Below, piece after piece: positions 43,650 through 55,599 of a stretch of DNA of 64,000 bases. Within the stretch, counting starts at the first letter, position 1. Each line of letters begins with the position of its first letter. The notes beneath the pieces were generated by a model. That model ran no database searches. It saw nothing but the letters and a program-made list of their open reading frames with translations, and had not been told where the DNA came from. Source of the stretch: Ursus arctos (lineage: Eukaryota; Chordata; Mammalia; Carnivora; Ursidae); NCBI RefSeq assembly GCF_023065955.2, contig NW_026623019.1, positions 20,167,850 to 20,231,849 on the forward strand. The letters run 5' to 3'. A program made the position numbers and the translations under genes.

Positions 43650-43775
43650 ACTCCCAGCCCTTAGATGAGAAAGATTGCTTCTTCCTTGATGGATCTTTCA
43701 AAGAAATGGTTTTTTTAATACCCCGAGTAAAAGTAATTTACATCTTCTAAGAAGTTACTACATCATACCCAGCTC
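43650..43775. repeat. Local dispersed duplicate, copy A
   Basis: CTCCCAGCCCTTAGATGAGA, TTGATGGATC and GAAGTTACTACATCATACC correspond to copy B at 44984-45110 in the same orientation. Alignment is by eye and weakens toward the end. Confidence 0.55.
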
Positions 43776-44983
43776 TTTTTAAAGCCTAGGAAAGAGGAAG
43801 ATAAGTGAAGCAGATTGTCCTCAAGATACAGATCTTTCTACACCACAACTTACATTGAAGGACATATCTAGCACATTGCAAGTGATCAATACCTTCTTTT
43901 TAAATGAAATGGAAACCATGTTCCAGTTATTACAATAGATTGGAGACCAGGGAGGTAAGGCTTGACTTGGAAATATGTACGTGGGAAGGAGCTGAAAATA
44001 AGGAAAAGTGGACTTTGAGATCACAAGATGGCTATGATTCCTAAATAACATCATTTCCTATACATATATTCAGAAATCAAAGGGCAGGCTGGAAGGGACA
44101 TTTGTAAGTAGCCATACCTTCCCCTGCTTTAATTTGAATGTGTGATGGGCAATCTAGACATTTTCTACAGAAAACACTATGAGGGAATAATCAGATATGT
44201 TAACATCAATAAAGCCTAAACTGTCTCTAAGAAAATAGAACTCACTTTAAATGAGATTACATGGTGTAATACGATACACACATGTATGAACACACACACA
44301 ACACACACAACACAAAATATAAACACACACCCCACTGATACAGTAATAAAAATTATTCATCTGGTCCTAAATTAAAGAATTAGTACAAGAAATTGAATAT
44401 AATTATCCTTCCTTTTATATACCTGTATTATTATATTTTCCTAGCAAAATTTTTAAAGAAAATTCACCACAGATTAAATACTGAAAAGTCTATTTGTCCT
44501 GATTAAAGTTTGCCCTCTAGTGAAAGGCCAGGCCCCTGTTTGCAGGAACTGTCTTTATATACATGCCTGTATTCTTGAAGTTCCAAATGGAGACAGTCTC
44601 GGTATACACTGAATTTTGGTTTCAGCGTACTAAGTTGCCAGTGTATAAATCTATAATATTCTTATCCTAAACTGTGTGTGTGCGATTACCAAACTTTTTC
44701 TTTAACAAAAGTAGGTCACGCAAATATCTAGTGATACTAGCCCCTAATCATTCACCCAAAGCTCCATTTTTCTCTACTTCCCTCTTAGCAAAGTAAGTAC
44801 TGAAATAACAAATAATCACCCTCTTTTTGATGTCATTTCTATGGCAGCAGAAAACTATTTTTGCTATGTCTTGATAGATCAGTATTCACAAAAATCTTCT
44901 AAGTTGACTATGGCTTTATTTTTATATAAAGCTTAAAAAGAAACATTAAACAGTAGTATAACATAGTTGTCATTTTTACAGCC
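43776..44983. other. Unassigned sequence with degenerate (CA)n
   Basis: A degenerate CA repeat lies at about 44276-44330. No gene seen. Confidence 0.5.
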
Positions 44984-45110
44984 TTACTCCCAACCCTTAG
45001 ATGAGGAAGGTTACTTCTCCTTGATGGATCCTTCAATGAAATATTTATCTTTATACCCTCACGACTTTACTGTGTGCTGCTATGGAAGTTACCAGAATAC
45101 CACGTATTTA
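44984..45110. repeat. Local dispersed duplicate, copy B
   Basis: CTCCCAACCCTTAGATGAGG and CCTTGATGGATCCTTCAATG match copy A at 43650. It lies in a 76-codon open frame (44967-45197) and follows CATTTTTACAG, which resembles a splice acceptor. Copy A is frameshifted by an extra T relative to B. Could be an unrecognised repeat family or a duplicated non-coding element. Confidence 0.5.
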
Positions 45111-45199
45111 AATCCTGGGTTTCTTCACAGTGTCAGTGAGAGAGAGATAAAAGACCACCACCAACAAAAAAGCCCCTTATTTGAAAAGAACCAATAAGT

Positions 45200-46236
45200 A
45201 ATTTTATAAAAATTATAAGAGAAAAAATTTGAAATTATTAGAGGCAAATGGATTTATATTTGAAAACGGCACATTTAAAGTATTCTCTTCAAAAATCTTG
45301 CTTTAAAAACAATGTTTCATCAATTTTTCTTGACATCCATAATAATGACAAAATATTCTTACACATTTTCATATGTATTATTTTCTAAATGGTATAATAA
45401 AAGCTGTCAGTTACCCCCTCTGCATACTAACAGAAAAGTACAATCCTTTGTTCTGTGTGTGACTACATTTGCACATTATAGAACTATGAAATATTTACAA
45501 AGGGAAGGTTAAATCAATACAGCTCTAAAATTTGTACTTCAGTCTTCAGGGATTTATATCATCTTGATTTAATGAAGTACGAGGAGTGAGAATGTTGACA
45601 CACAGAAAAAAATATTTCGGTTTCTCCTTTATTGTACATACAGAAAGTATTGAAGTAGGATTTGTTGATACCTAAGCAGTAACTAATTATTACACATTTT
45701 ATGCCTCCGCCATCATTTGAGAAATCTCATGGTGCAAAGCAGACACCAACTATCAAAAAGAGAAAAAACATAAAGAAATACTGTACTTCATTTAACTTAG
45801 CTTGACTGTCAAAAATCTTTCAAAATATTTTATATTTAAAAATACTATTTAACTCTTACTTTACCAAGATTAGCCCAGATATATAAAAAATAAAGTATAT
45901 AGTTATTTATAACATAATGCATATTATGTACTTTTGATATAATGTGTTTGCTTTTCATATATAGATTATTTATTTTTATATATCTCGTTATTACATATTA
46001 GAGCTACAGATATAAATTCCCCTATAGCAGTATGAGACTATGCTCAGTAAGCAGAACAGAAACCTCTATTATTTACAAAAAATAGCCAATCTCACATTTT
46101 GCTCCAATAAGAGCTTTAATGAGGATGTGCAAAGATAGGAAGAGAGAAGCAAAGAGCTTTGAAAATGTACTTTTTAAATTAACAAATGGAACATATTTAG
46201 GATAATAACCATTTATAAAAGAGCATAGGATATGTC
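45200..46236. other. AT-rich unassigned sequence
   Basis: Many TATATA stretches and no gene or clear repeat. Confidence 0.5.
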
Positions 46237-46254
46237 AAGATTAGGTGAAAAGTA

Positions 46255-46456
46255 GGGGCGCCTGGGTGGCAAAGCGGTTAAGCGTCTGCCTTCGGCTCAG
46301 GGCGTGATCCCGGCGTTATGGGATCGAGCCCCACATCAGGCTCCTCCGCTGGGAGCCTGCTTCTTCCTCGCCCACTCCCCCTGCTTGTGTTCCCTCTCTC
46401 GCTGGCTGTCTCTCTCTCTCTGTCGAATAAATAAATAAAATCTTAAAAAAAAAAAA
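46255..46456 (+). mobile_element. Young-subtype CAN-SINE with 16-bp TSD
   Basis: GGGGCGCCTGGGTGGCAAAG, GGTTAAGCGTCTGCCTTCGG, CGGCGTTATGGGATCGAG and CTCTCGCTGGCTGTCTCTCT are followed by a 14-A tail. AAGATTAGGTGAAAAG flanks it exactly (46237-46252 and 46457-46472). The best-preserved SINE in the window. Confidence 0.97.
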
Positions 46457-46570
46457 AAGATTAGGTGAAAAGCAACTTGCTTCTTTTATAGAATTGATTC
46501 ATTTATTTCAAGTTTACATTGTCACGTATTATATATTTTCTATTCCATTATATAAACTAGAAGACTTTTT

Positions 46571-46772
46571 TTTTTTTTTTTTTTTTTTTTGAGAGAGAGA
46601 ATACAAGCACTAGCAGGGGCAGGGAGGGGCAGAATAGGAAAGAGAAAATCCTAAACTGGCTCCACACCCAGCAAGGAGCCTGACACTGGGCTCGATCTTA
46701 CAACTCTGAGATCACGACCTGAGCCGAAATCAAGAGGCAGACCCTTAACTGACTGAGCCACCCAGGCTCCCC
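46571..46772 (-). mobile_element. CAN-SINE with perfect 18-bp TSD
   Basis: A long T-run and GAGAGAGAGAATACAAGC lead, and GAGCCACCCAGGCTCCCC closes. TAAACTAGAAGACTTTTT flanks it exactly (46553-46570 and 46773-46790). Body sequence is diverged, so the perfect repeat is notable. Confidence 0.95.
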
Positions 46773-46790
46773 TAAACTAGAAGACTTTTT

Positions 46791-47940
46791 AAAAATTAAC
46801 ATCAACTGAAAAGATCACACTGTATTACAGATGTCTCAATAGATGAATTCAAAATATCCATTTATAAGACCCATTGACTGCAAACACCTGGTATAAAAGA
46901 GATCAAAAGGGAAAGAACAAATTTTGGTAAACCTGACTCTGGTTCTGACGGTGATCTTTTCTGTGACCTAAGGTAAGTCTCTTTATCTCCCTGAACCCCA
47001 ACTACATTCCTACATGAGATAAATAAACCTGCTTTCTTGCTTACCTCACCTGATTATTTTAAACACACAAAGATATTATAAACTTGTTTGTAGTGTGTTA
47101 TGCAATTCTGAGGGGATATAAAAATCAGTTTTACCTCCATATTATGTATTGCTTAAGTGTCTATTAAAACAACTCAAGGGTAATTAACAACTATTTACTG
47201 AGCACAGATTCCCCAGCACACACCTGTTAAAAAGCTGAAGCCCAGAGTCCCCTTGAGTTTGCAGCAGAACAAAGAGGAAGCGAAAATTAAATTTGAAAAG
47301 TGAAGCAAACAAATTTCATTGCAGTAAACTACACACAATTATTTAATATCCATATTAACTGGAAATGCTTATCTCATATTTTATTATACTTCACATGGGC
47401 CTCTTAATTAAGTAATAATGTTATTATGTGTCTTGGCCAATGTTCCCCAGAAAATAGAACATTAGACATAGCTTTAAGGGCTAATGTGTGATTGGGACTA
47501 CAGTACCAGGGATCAGAAGAGACACAAAGAATGTGGAGTAGGGATGGAGGTGGAGCTAGGAAAATGTGTTACCAGGTGGCTGCCGATAAATCCAATTGAT
47601 AGCTTGGTTTCCTAAGCCCTCCCTCTAAGAAGCCATAGAAACTACATCTCAGGACTATTCTTTGAGTGCACAGAGAAAGGGGAGACGGAAATAAATTGTA
47701 AGTAGCTTCAACTAATCAAAGTTTTTGCTACACCAGGCATTCACTCTTGGTGACTTTCAGAATCCTGCAGTGTCCCATGTTTGGTGAACAGGGAAGCCCT
47801 GAAGCAGAGGTGAGAACTACGTGGCATGAGGTGAGACATTGTTCAGTCCCATGTGTGTGACGTTCATCAGAGCCCACAGCAGCACCTGATCCACACACAC
47901 GTGGAGCTGAGAGGATCATAAACTCTCAAAAGAGATGGCC
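46791..47940. other. Unassigned sequence, possible old LTR
   Basis: No gene recognised. The 47430-47700 part (GTTCCCCAGAAAATAGAACA...) has the look of an old LTR or MER element, but I cannot name it. Confidence 0.35.
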
Positions 47941-48000
47941 GGCACTCCGCAGCCACTGACGTCACTATATTCCAGGTTTATTCTCACACACACCTTGCTA
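47941..48000. promoter_or_regulatory. Consensus CRE palindrome (candidate)
   Basis: TGACGTCA at 47957-47964 is the complete CREB/ATF palindrome, followed after three bases by TATATTCC. TGACGTTC lies about 100 bases upstream (47859). With no neighbouring gene, this may be chance. The CpG inside the site survives in a CpG-poor region. Confidence 0.25.
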
Positions 48001-48790
48001 ACTTTGTCCTGCTAAGATTCCCGTCTTACCAGTATGGCACAAAATGACAACTGAGCTGACAACTTCAACCTATGTCAAGCCTCCCCGGCCCATCCCCACC
48101 TCAATCAAATTAAGCATGCATTAGAAACAGGCACCGCCAACAGGAACAGGCCTATTGACCAGACACAGCAGATAAAGGGCAAATACGATGATGCTATCCG
48201 ACCATTATTTCATGAATAAGTCCCAGTCGCTAGTGCCAACGTGGAAAAGTCTCGTGCTCTTGGTGTTTTCCTCATGCATATGATACTGATTACTTAGCAC
48301 TCTTAGATACTGAGACTTGTACACTGCTGAGTGCCTATTAAATTGCTTTGCCTGTTATCTCAAAGAATGTCAAAACAGAGGGGTCTGAAATCATCACCTG
48401 AATGAACAAGTTGTATACCTGGGCAGTGCAAGTTTAGTCCATGCCGCCACTTAGAAATACGTGCTCCTGCCTTTCCAAACTCCTGTGCCTTTGGGCATGG
48501 CCCACTTCTCCCTGGTTTCTCCTCTCTCGTCAATTTTATCATTAGTGATGGTGGGGAGAAGAGGAGGCTATCTTCATTAGACAGCTCATTTGTCTCACTT
48601 AAGATGACGAGATTTGTCAATAATCAGGAATCAAAATATTTTTCTGGTTAATTTAGGATAATTAGTTAAGAGTGCCTTCTGATGCACTGAATGATTTAAA
48701 TCAAAAACAGAAATTATTATATGCACACTGAATACAAATGACCCATGCTCTAAAAAATATGTAGCAAATAGTGTTTTTAAAATACATATA
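48001..48790. other. Unassigned sequence
   Basis: No gene recognised. Parts around 48330-48460 weakly recall MIR. Confidence 0.4.
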
Positions 48791-48794
48791 CACA

Positions 48795-49712
48795 TGAAAA
48801 AGGAAAGGCAAGCACTCTTGAGTTAAATAGAAAGACAGAAATTCTCAACAAAGAAATAGAATATATAAGCAAGAACCAAATAGAAATTTTAGGACTAAAA
48901 TGGTAACAAACTCAAAAAAACAAAAACAAAGCCTCACTCGATGGGCTAAACAGCAGAATGGAGGTGGTAGAGGGTACGGCTGATGAAGATGAAGACAAGC
49001 AGTAGGAATTCTCCAGCCTCGGCAACAGACGGTACATTTGCTATCTTCAGAATAACATGGAAAACGCTGGTTTTCAGTAGATTATGAGAGGTTAAATATG
49101 TATCTTGTAATCCTTAGGACTACTTGTAGGAAAAACCATACAAAAGTTATGTAGAGAAAAGCACAATTGATAAATTAAAATGAAATACTAAAAAAATATT
49201 CAAATATCCCATGAGAAGGCAGGAAAGGGAAAACTGAAGTACAGAAAAAGGAAAAAACAGAAAAAAGTTTTTAAATGATATGCCTAAATCTAAATATGTC
49301 AGTAATTACACTTAATGCCAATGTAAATGTGCCAATTAAACAACAGACATTCTCAGATGGATAAAAAAACATGAACCAACTATATCCTGTTTACAAAAAT
49401 ATCACCTCAATTGAAATGATATAGGTAAATTACAAGTAAAAGGATGGAAGAGATATTTAATGCAAGCACTAATCAAAAGAAATCTGACATGACTTTATTA
49501 CTATCAGACAAGCTAAACTTCAGAGTAAAGAATATTTCCAGGGTACAGAGGTATATTACATAACGGTAGAAGGGTCAGTTCCCCAAGACGATGTAACAAT
49601 TCTAACTGTAACATACCTAACAACATAGATTCAAAGATTGCCTGATCTGAATGTAGATATAGACAAATACACAATTCTACTTTCAGACTTCAACTCTCCT
49701 CTCTCTATAATG
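48795..49712 (+). mobile_element. Old L1M ORF1-ORF2 region fragment
   Basis: ACCAAATAGAAATTTTAGGA, CTCGATGGGCTAAACAGCAG, GGTAATTA-type spacer text, TTACACTTAATGCCAATGTA, GGATAAAAAAACATGAACCA, ACTTTATTACTATCAGACAA and ATTCTACTTTCAGACTTCAA follow old L1 from ORF1 across the spacer to the endonuclease part of ORF2. No open frame. Confidence 0.75.
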
Positions 49713-49727
49713 GATGGAATAAATTTT

Positions 49728-50140
49728 GTTTACCTATTTTTCTTGCCTTATTTCACTGGCAGGGACTTCCATTACAGTGTTGAATAGGTGAGGTGAGAGT
49801 GAACCTCCTTGCTTTGTGTTCAATCTCAGAGAAGACGCAGGCAGTCTTTTATTATTAAGTAGCATGTTGTCCGTAAGGTTTTCTGCATGCTCTTTATCAG
49901 GCTGAGCAAATTCTTTCTCTTCTGAGTTTGCTTCAAATTTTTAATATCAGTGGGTGCTTAATTTTGTCAGATGATTTTTCTGCATCAGTTAATTAATCGT
50001 GTGTCTTTTCTTCTTTAATATGGTGGATTACTCTGACTTTTTTTTTAATATTAAACTAATGTTTCATTCCTGGGATATACTCCAATTGGTCATGGTGTGA
50101 TCTTCTTTTTGTATATTGTTGGATTTGATTTCGTACAATA
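49728..50140 (-). mobile_element. Old L1M RT-region fragment, minus strand
   Basis: TTTTTCTTGCCTTATTTCAC, GGACTTCCATTACAGTGTTG, TCAGATGATTTTTCTGCATC and GGTCATGGTGTGATCTTCTT are reverse-complement L1 ORF2 reverse-transcriptase landmarks. It abuts a plus-strand L1M piece, as in a twin-primed inversion or two separate insertions. Confidence 0.8.
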
Positions 50141-51720
50141 AGTTCTTCTGTATTTCAAATTATTATTTCTTTCCAATTAAGGTGTTATTAAGCATCAAAG
50201 AACATTTGAAAGACATACCTAAAAGTAAACTAATCTGTTGGAAATCTACTAGTTTCTCTGTCTCAAAGAAATTTGCATGTAGAAATGACACAGACCTCCA
50301 AGGGATTTGGCCAACCTCGTCAAAATGACACTGCCTCTGTCTAAGGGTGACTTAAAACATTGCCCAGAATAGTAATTCAATGTGGCAACTTCTAAATGAA
50401 ATCACTTCTTGTCTGCTTACCATTGCTACTTACTAGTACTCAATGAAATGTCTGGACTAAGTTCATGATGATGACACATATCAGATAGTAATGATTTTTG
50501 AATACAACAAAGGCAGCATTTTTCAAACCTATGACCTGGAAGTGAGAGACTTTAAATTCCATTAATGATTTCTTGAGACAGCAGCCACCGCACTGTGAAG
50601 TCCAGGGAAAGGTGTGCATCTGTTGTTAATATATTATCTTAATGTTCCAACCATCTGCCTAAATAAAAACCAGGATCAGGAGGTATTAGAGGAAGTGTCC
50701 TTTCAGAAAGGGAGATAGATTGGGATGTAAAACTACCGAGCCCTTTGCTAAAATTCAATAACTAGCAGAGTATAATCATTTCTTGTGTTATGGTTACATT
50801 TTGGCCTTCTTACTACTATTTCTGGGTAGAGGACCACATTTTTGTAAGCTACTGGCAGACACAGGAAAACAATGAACCCTTGAGCTATATTCCTAGATTA
50901 TGTTTGATGGTATATTGGGTTCAATAAGTCACATGACAACAATAAGCAACCTGTCATTTGCTATTGTCCTTGATATGTAACCTGATGTGAACAAAGTCAA
51001 CAGCACATCTGATTAGACTTTGGTGGCTGTGGACATTAGTCTCACTTCTGCAGACCAGAGTTTACATGTAATGGCCTAAGCTCTGTTTTAGGAGTATATT
51101 CGTGGATTTCTGAAATCCCAGAACAGGTTTGTTTTGTTTTCAAACCCCTTGGTTGAACATTTGTTCTTGGAATGCATGACTCTTCCTTCTGGGCTTGATC
51201 ATTGGGAAACAAAGTCCTAGCTGTTTTCTTCCACCCTTCCTGTTGTCTTTACGTGCCTCAGAGTTCAGGATATAACCTTATATTCCATAGACATGCACCC
51301 CTGGTTGGGTTACACATCTGATCATTATCTCTGGCAAATCTTACAGGCCTCTAAAATTGCCTTAGCCCTCCAGGCTCATCAGCCATGCTAAAATGAGACA
51401 TAGGAGGGAAAGAGAAAGGACAACCAGAACCCAGCTCTACATTCAAGCAAAAGAAGAGGTCAAATATTACAGTTTCCTCAGACCCAACAGTTTATAAGGA
51501 TATGACTCTAATGGAAGTATTGTCAAAAATTCTTACTCTTTCTGAACAGGGATGCTTTCTATGCCCCAATAGGACACACTGAACTCTGACCTCACATAAG
51601 TCCTATAGAGACTAAGTCACCAACTGACCTAGTCTAGTTGCTAGTCGTGGCACATCTATGCCTTCTACATCCTATGGTATAAAAGAGGCTAAGAAGTTGG
51701 AGACTATAAACTCACACATA
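50141..51720. other. Unassigned, repeat-poor sequence
   Basis: About 1.6 kb with no recognised gene, RNA or mobile element. Confidence 0.45.
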
Positions 51721-51721
51721 G

Positions 51722-51905
51722 TCGCTATCTGAAACTGTGCTAGATATTAGGTATATATTAACACTTGGTCCTTGTCCTCTAGATGTTAGTATTAAAATTG
51801 AGAAGGCATACATAGAAAAACTAAGACACAGTATAAAAAGGGGAATATAAAGAAATGTTCATAGAGAATAGTATGAAAGCCCAAGAGAATGACTCAGGGC
51901 AGTCC
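51722..51905 (-). mobile_element. L2 LINE, minus strand
   Basis: AACTGTGCTAGATATTAGGT, CTTGGTCCTTGTCCTCTAGA and AGAGAATGACTCAGGGCAGT follow the reverse complement of L2. Confidence 0.6.
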
Positions 51906-52104
51906 AGCAAATACATCAGGTTGTGACTCAGAACATTGAACCAAATCAGATACAGAAGTAGAGAAAAGACGTTCCAACCCTAAATTCCTCACCCTATAAG
52001 ATGCTTGCAGTTAGCTGGGTGCATTTACTTTTTCCATGGGTTCTTTATCTAGTATTCTTTTTCAAGTCATCAAGGGCCCTTTAAAACAGTATGAATAGAA
52101 ATAT

Positions 52105-52155
52105 TGTCAGAAAAAGAAAAAAAAAGAAAGAGAAAGAAAGGAAAGACGGACAAAA
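52105..52155. repeat. (GAAA)n-rich low-complexity tract
   Basis: AGAAAAAGAAAAAAAAAGAA followed by AGAGAAAGAAAGGAAAG. Purine-only simple sequence. Confidence 0.9.
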
Positions 52156-52259
52156 AGTCCTCTTCCTGAAGAAGAATATCAGCAGTGCTGGGTCCTTTCT
52201 GAACAGTATGGCCTGTTTTCATTCTAGAAGTTTATTATACATATATCAGTTCAAGTGCT

Positions 52260-52650
52260 AATGGATATTTAGAGCACACTCAATGTTAGGCATGGTACTA
52301 ACCACTCTGCATAGACTGTATTTCATTGTTCCTAAGATGCACATTTTCCCCCACATTTGAACACCCTTTGAAATTGGAATATGCCTTAAACATGATAGTG
52401 TATAATAATTTAATTGGCAGCATTTTCTCTTTCTTTTTGGTACATAAAATAATGCTGCAGGTTTAAATCAAGAACATCCTTGTATTGACGAAACTTAGTA
52501 GTAATTCTAACATCAAAGTAAGTTTCTACACGATCCCATGTAAAATCCCCTTTTGCAGAGAAGTTAAGACACTTGCCTAGCTTCAGGCAGCAAATAAGCA
52601 TCAGAGCCAGTTTTCAAACCAGAAAGTAGATTCTAGTTTTGTGCTCTCAG
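52260..52650 (-). mobile_element. Decayed MIR-like relic, split
   Basis: GTTAGGCATGGTACTAACCA (from about 52290) and GAGAAGTTAAGACACTTGCC, ATCAGAGCCAGTTTTCAAAC (52560-52620) match MIR minus-strand segments. They are separated by ~220 bases starting CTAAGATGCACATTTTCCCC, possibly a small DNA transposon insertion that I cannot name. Confidence 0.5.
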
Positions 52651-53046
52651 TCACTACCCACAGTACTTGTCAAACCATAAAAAAACAGTAAAAGTAGTAA
52701 AACCAGACCTCTCACTCCTCTAATAAGATACTCCTTACTGGAAAGAAATATAAAATATACTGTTTGTCTTCATTTAAAATCCAAAGTGTGGCCATGGTAG
52801 TGTGGTTAATAAGCAAGGTTTCTCACAAGATGATGACAATGGCCATGGGAGAAAGAGAAACCTACAAGCTGTAATACAGACTCCAGGACTTTCTACATAT
52901 GGAGGGACATGGCCCATAATTATTATCTTTGATTCCTTATTACAGGTTGTAAGGGATTATGCAGAAAGCACCTGGAGGGGATGTTGTACAGAAGATGTCA
53001 ACGCTGAGTATGTGGTAAACCTGGAAATTATGTAAGGTGGGCTTTG

Positions 53047-53258
53047 TCCACCTCAGCACTACTGAGATTTTGGAACAGATAATTCTTTGTTGTAAGGAAC
53101 TGCTGTTTTTATTGTGGGATGTTTAACAGCATCCCTAGCTCTACCCACTGGATGCCACTAATACTCCCCCAGTTGTGACAAGCAAAAATGTCTCCAGATA
53201 TTGCCAAGTGTCCCCTGGGAAGCAAAATCACCCTCAGTCAAAAACCATTCATTTTCAG
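53047..53258 (+). mobile_element. MER20 (hAT-Charlie)
   Basis: CCTCAGCACTACTGAGATTT, GATAATTCTTTGTTGTAAGG, GGGATGTTTAACAGCATCCC, CACTGGATGCCACTAATACT, AATGTCTCCAGATATTGCCA and TCAGTCAAAAACCATT follow the MER20 consensus end to end. MER20 copies act as enhancers in some placental tissues, but nothing here tests that. Confidence 0.88.

Positions 53259-53282
<24 letters not shown>
53259..53282. repeat. (TC)n microsatellite
   Basis: Twelve TC units follow the MER20 end, then a T-run. Confidence 0.95.
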
Positions 53283-53289
<7 letters not shown>

Positions 53290-54325
53290 ACTTAATACAT
53301 TCTGTTGCACAAAGAAGACAGTCACTGTATGACAATTATGATGGGAGTGAAGGATGGGCACGTGGGTGAAAGGAAACAAGGGAAAGAAAGAGGAAATTAG
53401 GAACAAAAGGACTCTCCAATATTTACTCATATTCATTGGCAGATAATTTCAGTCCGACACTGAAAGACTAGCTAATATTCAATAGTTACTATAAACCAAA
53501 CATAAGAAAATTCACTCCTTGATGCAAAACCATATTTAATAACTCTTACACGTAACTTTAGAAAGCCTTTAAGCAAAATGTCAAGCACAGGAGTGAAGAG
53601 TAACTGTTCCCTTAGGAGTGCAATGGTTATAGATACAATCCCTTAAGTACATTATAGGTTTGTTTAAAAGAATTAATAAACAATGTTATTGACAGACATA
53701 TGCTCATTTCATTGAGATAAAATTATAATTGAATTGATAGGTAATGACCCTTTAAATCATAAGAATAAAGCTCAATGGATGCTTGCATGGACCTCAAGGC
53801 AGAATTTCTTTGCATTCATCATATTACTATTGATGTGCTGTCATACTGATATTAATACTCCTGCATGATGCTACCTCAATACGGTATTAACAAAGGTTCC
53901 ATATTTTCTGTCCGTATGAGGAATTTTTGAGAAAATATAATAGAAAAGAATAGCTCTGCGCTAGCAATATAAAATAAATCTATTTCAAATGCATTTGCTC
54001 ATTCAGTAAATACTTATTGAGCGCCAACCCAGGATTTCTGATATATTAAGCTTTTTCTTGAAATATATCCATAATAATAAAAACCTAAATCTATAGTATC
54101 AGCAGTGTGTAATTAATATGTTGTATTTGCATTTATACATTCCAGCTATCTGTAAGTCAAGCTTTCTGAGCATTAGTAAAATATATAATTTAATAGAAAG
54201 CATATTTAAAGGCATCCCCCTCAAGATACTGCCTTGTTAGCTCAAATAAGAATGACTACAGTATATTATTTCATACTTAGAATATTACTTTCATCAACAA
54301 TCTTTTTTCCTCTCTTCTGATGCTC
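53283..54325. other. Unassigned sequence
   Basis: No gene or RNA recognised. A small L2 end (TTCAGTAAATACTTATTGAG) lies near 54003. Confidence 0.45.
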
Positions 54326-54480
54326 ACAACCGTTCTGTGAGTGAGATTAAGTAGGTTCTTTTTAATTACTGGTTTTATTATTATTATTGTATCCATTGTA
54401 ACAATTGACAGATGGAATTTCACAGAGATTAAGTGATTTGGCCAAGAACACTGCACATCTAGTTAGTAAGAAAAAATAAT
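54326..54480 (-). mobile_element. MIR SINE, minus strand
   Basis: CTCACAACCGTTCTGTGAGT, ACAATTGACAGATGGAATTT, GAGATTAAGTGATTTGGCCA and ACTGCACATCTAGTTAGTAA follow reverse-complement MIR. A TTATTATTATTATT run is embedded. Confidence 0.8.
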
Positions 54481-54597
54481 CAAGTTTTTTTTTTCCTAAA
54501 CATTATTTCCATCACACTATAATGATGTTTCATTCATTTCCTTTGTAAAATGTCAAATTCTTCTTGCATTCTTGTATAAAGAGATAGATACTCTTAG

Positions 54598-54692
54598 AGC
54601 AGTGCTTCTCCAATGGGAGTAGGGGTCAAAATCACCTGAATCTGCTCATCTGGGTAATTCACTATCTATCACTGAGAAACACTGCCTTTAAG
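54598..54692. mobile_element. Small MER5-type hAT relic
   Basis: AGAGCAGTGCTTCTCCAATG and GGTCAAAATCACCTGAATCT through CACTGAGAAACACTG resemble the inverted ends of MER5A (cagtggttctcaa ... tgagaaccactg), with a large internal deletion. Confidence 0.6.
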
Positions 54693-55274
54693 AGATAATA
54701 TATTCCTATCTCAGTACTTAAAAATGAATAAATGCATGGTATTATGATTCCCGGATTCAGAAAAATTCCTCAGAATGGAGGTAAGTAAGGAAAATGTAGT
54801 AGACAGGACTGAAATAGGAGGAAAATCTATAAAAAAATGGAAGAAGGTAGTAAAACAAATTCTACTGACTGTTTAAATTTGCCTGCAGGCATCCCTGCCA
54901 CTGGGACTGTATTTAAGACTGTATTTATACTCCGCCACCCATTTTGAATTAGAAACTCCATTTCCCTGCAATTGCTTTTATAGTGATGCCAAGCACATAA
55001 CCAAATATCCAGAAACTGATCTTCTTAGTACTAACCCAAAGTCCGCCTGAATGAAAGTGTGCGTCAAAGTCAGTTTTAAAAAATGTAGCGTGTCCTCAGT
55101 TTCATATCTTAGAAGTTCTTCACCTAGACCATTTGGCAATCCTGTAAATTTTTTAGTAATTTTTCTCTCAATGCAAGAGAACGTAATACAATAACAGAAG
55201 GCTGAAATTATAAGCCCACTTAACATTTCATCAGTGGAAAGGAAGAAAGGACAAAAGTAGTCATTGTCTAGAAA

Positions 55275-55460
55275 ATAATAATGATATTTTACATTTATAT
55301 GGTGCTTTGAAGTGTTCCCAAGGTACTTTCACGTATAGCCCTTTATCTGATATAAACCGATAAGCCAGGCAGCAGGAGCCATAGCCTCATCTTGTGTAGA
55401 AGAAAATCAGAATTCAGTGATATTAAGTGCTATAGCCAAGGCCACATGCCTAGAAACAGC
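55275..55460 (-). mobile_element. MIR-like relic, minus strand
   Basis: ATGGTGCTTTGAAGTGTTCC, AAGGTACTTTCACGTATAGC, GTGCTATAGCCAAGGCCACA follow reverse-complement MIR order. Confidence 0.6.
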
Positions 55461-55599
55461 ACAAGAGCACAGATTATTTGACTCATAAACTAGAAGACCT
55501 TTGCACAGACTATGTATAAAATACTTAAATACAATTCCCTATTTTTTTCTCTGCCTCCTTTGATATTTTCTATTCTTTCCATGGCTACATAATGTCTAC

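Noticed and set aside
44967..45197. 76-codon frame as an exon
   Set aside because: An acceptor-like CATTTTTACAG precedes it, but there is no donor, no recognised domain, and the related copy at 43650 is frameshifted; kept only as a duplication finding.
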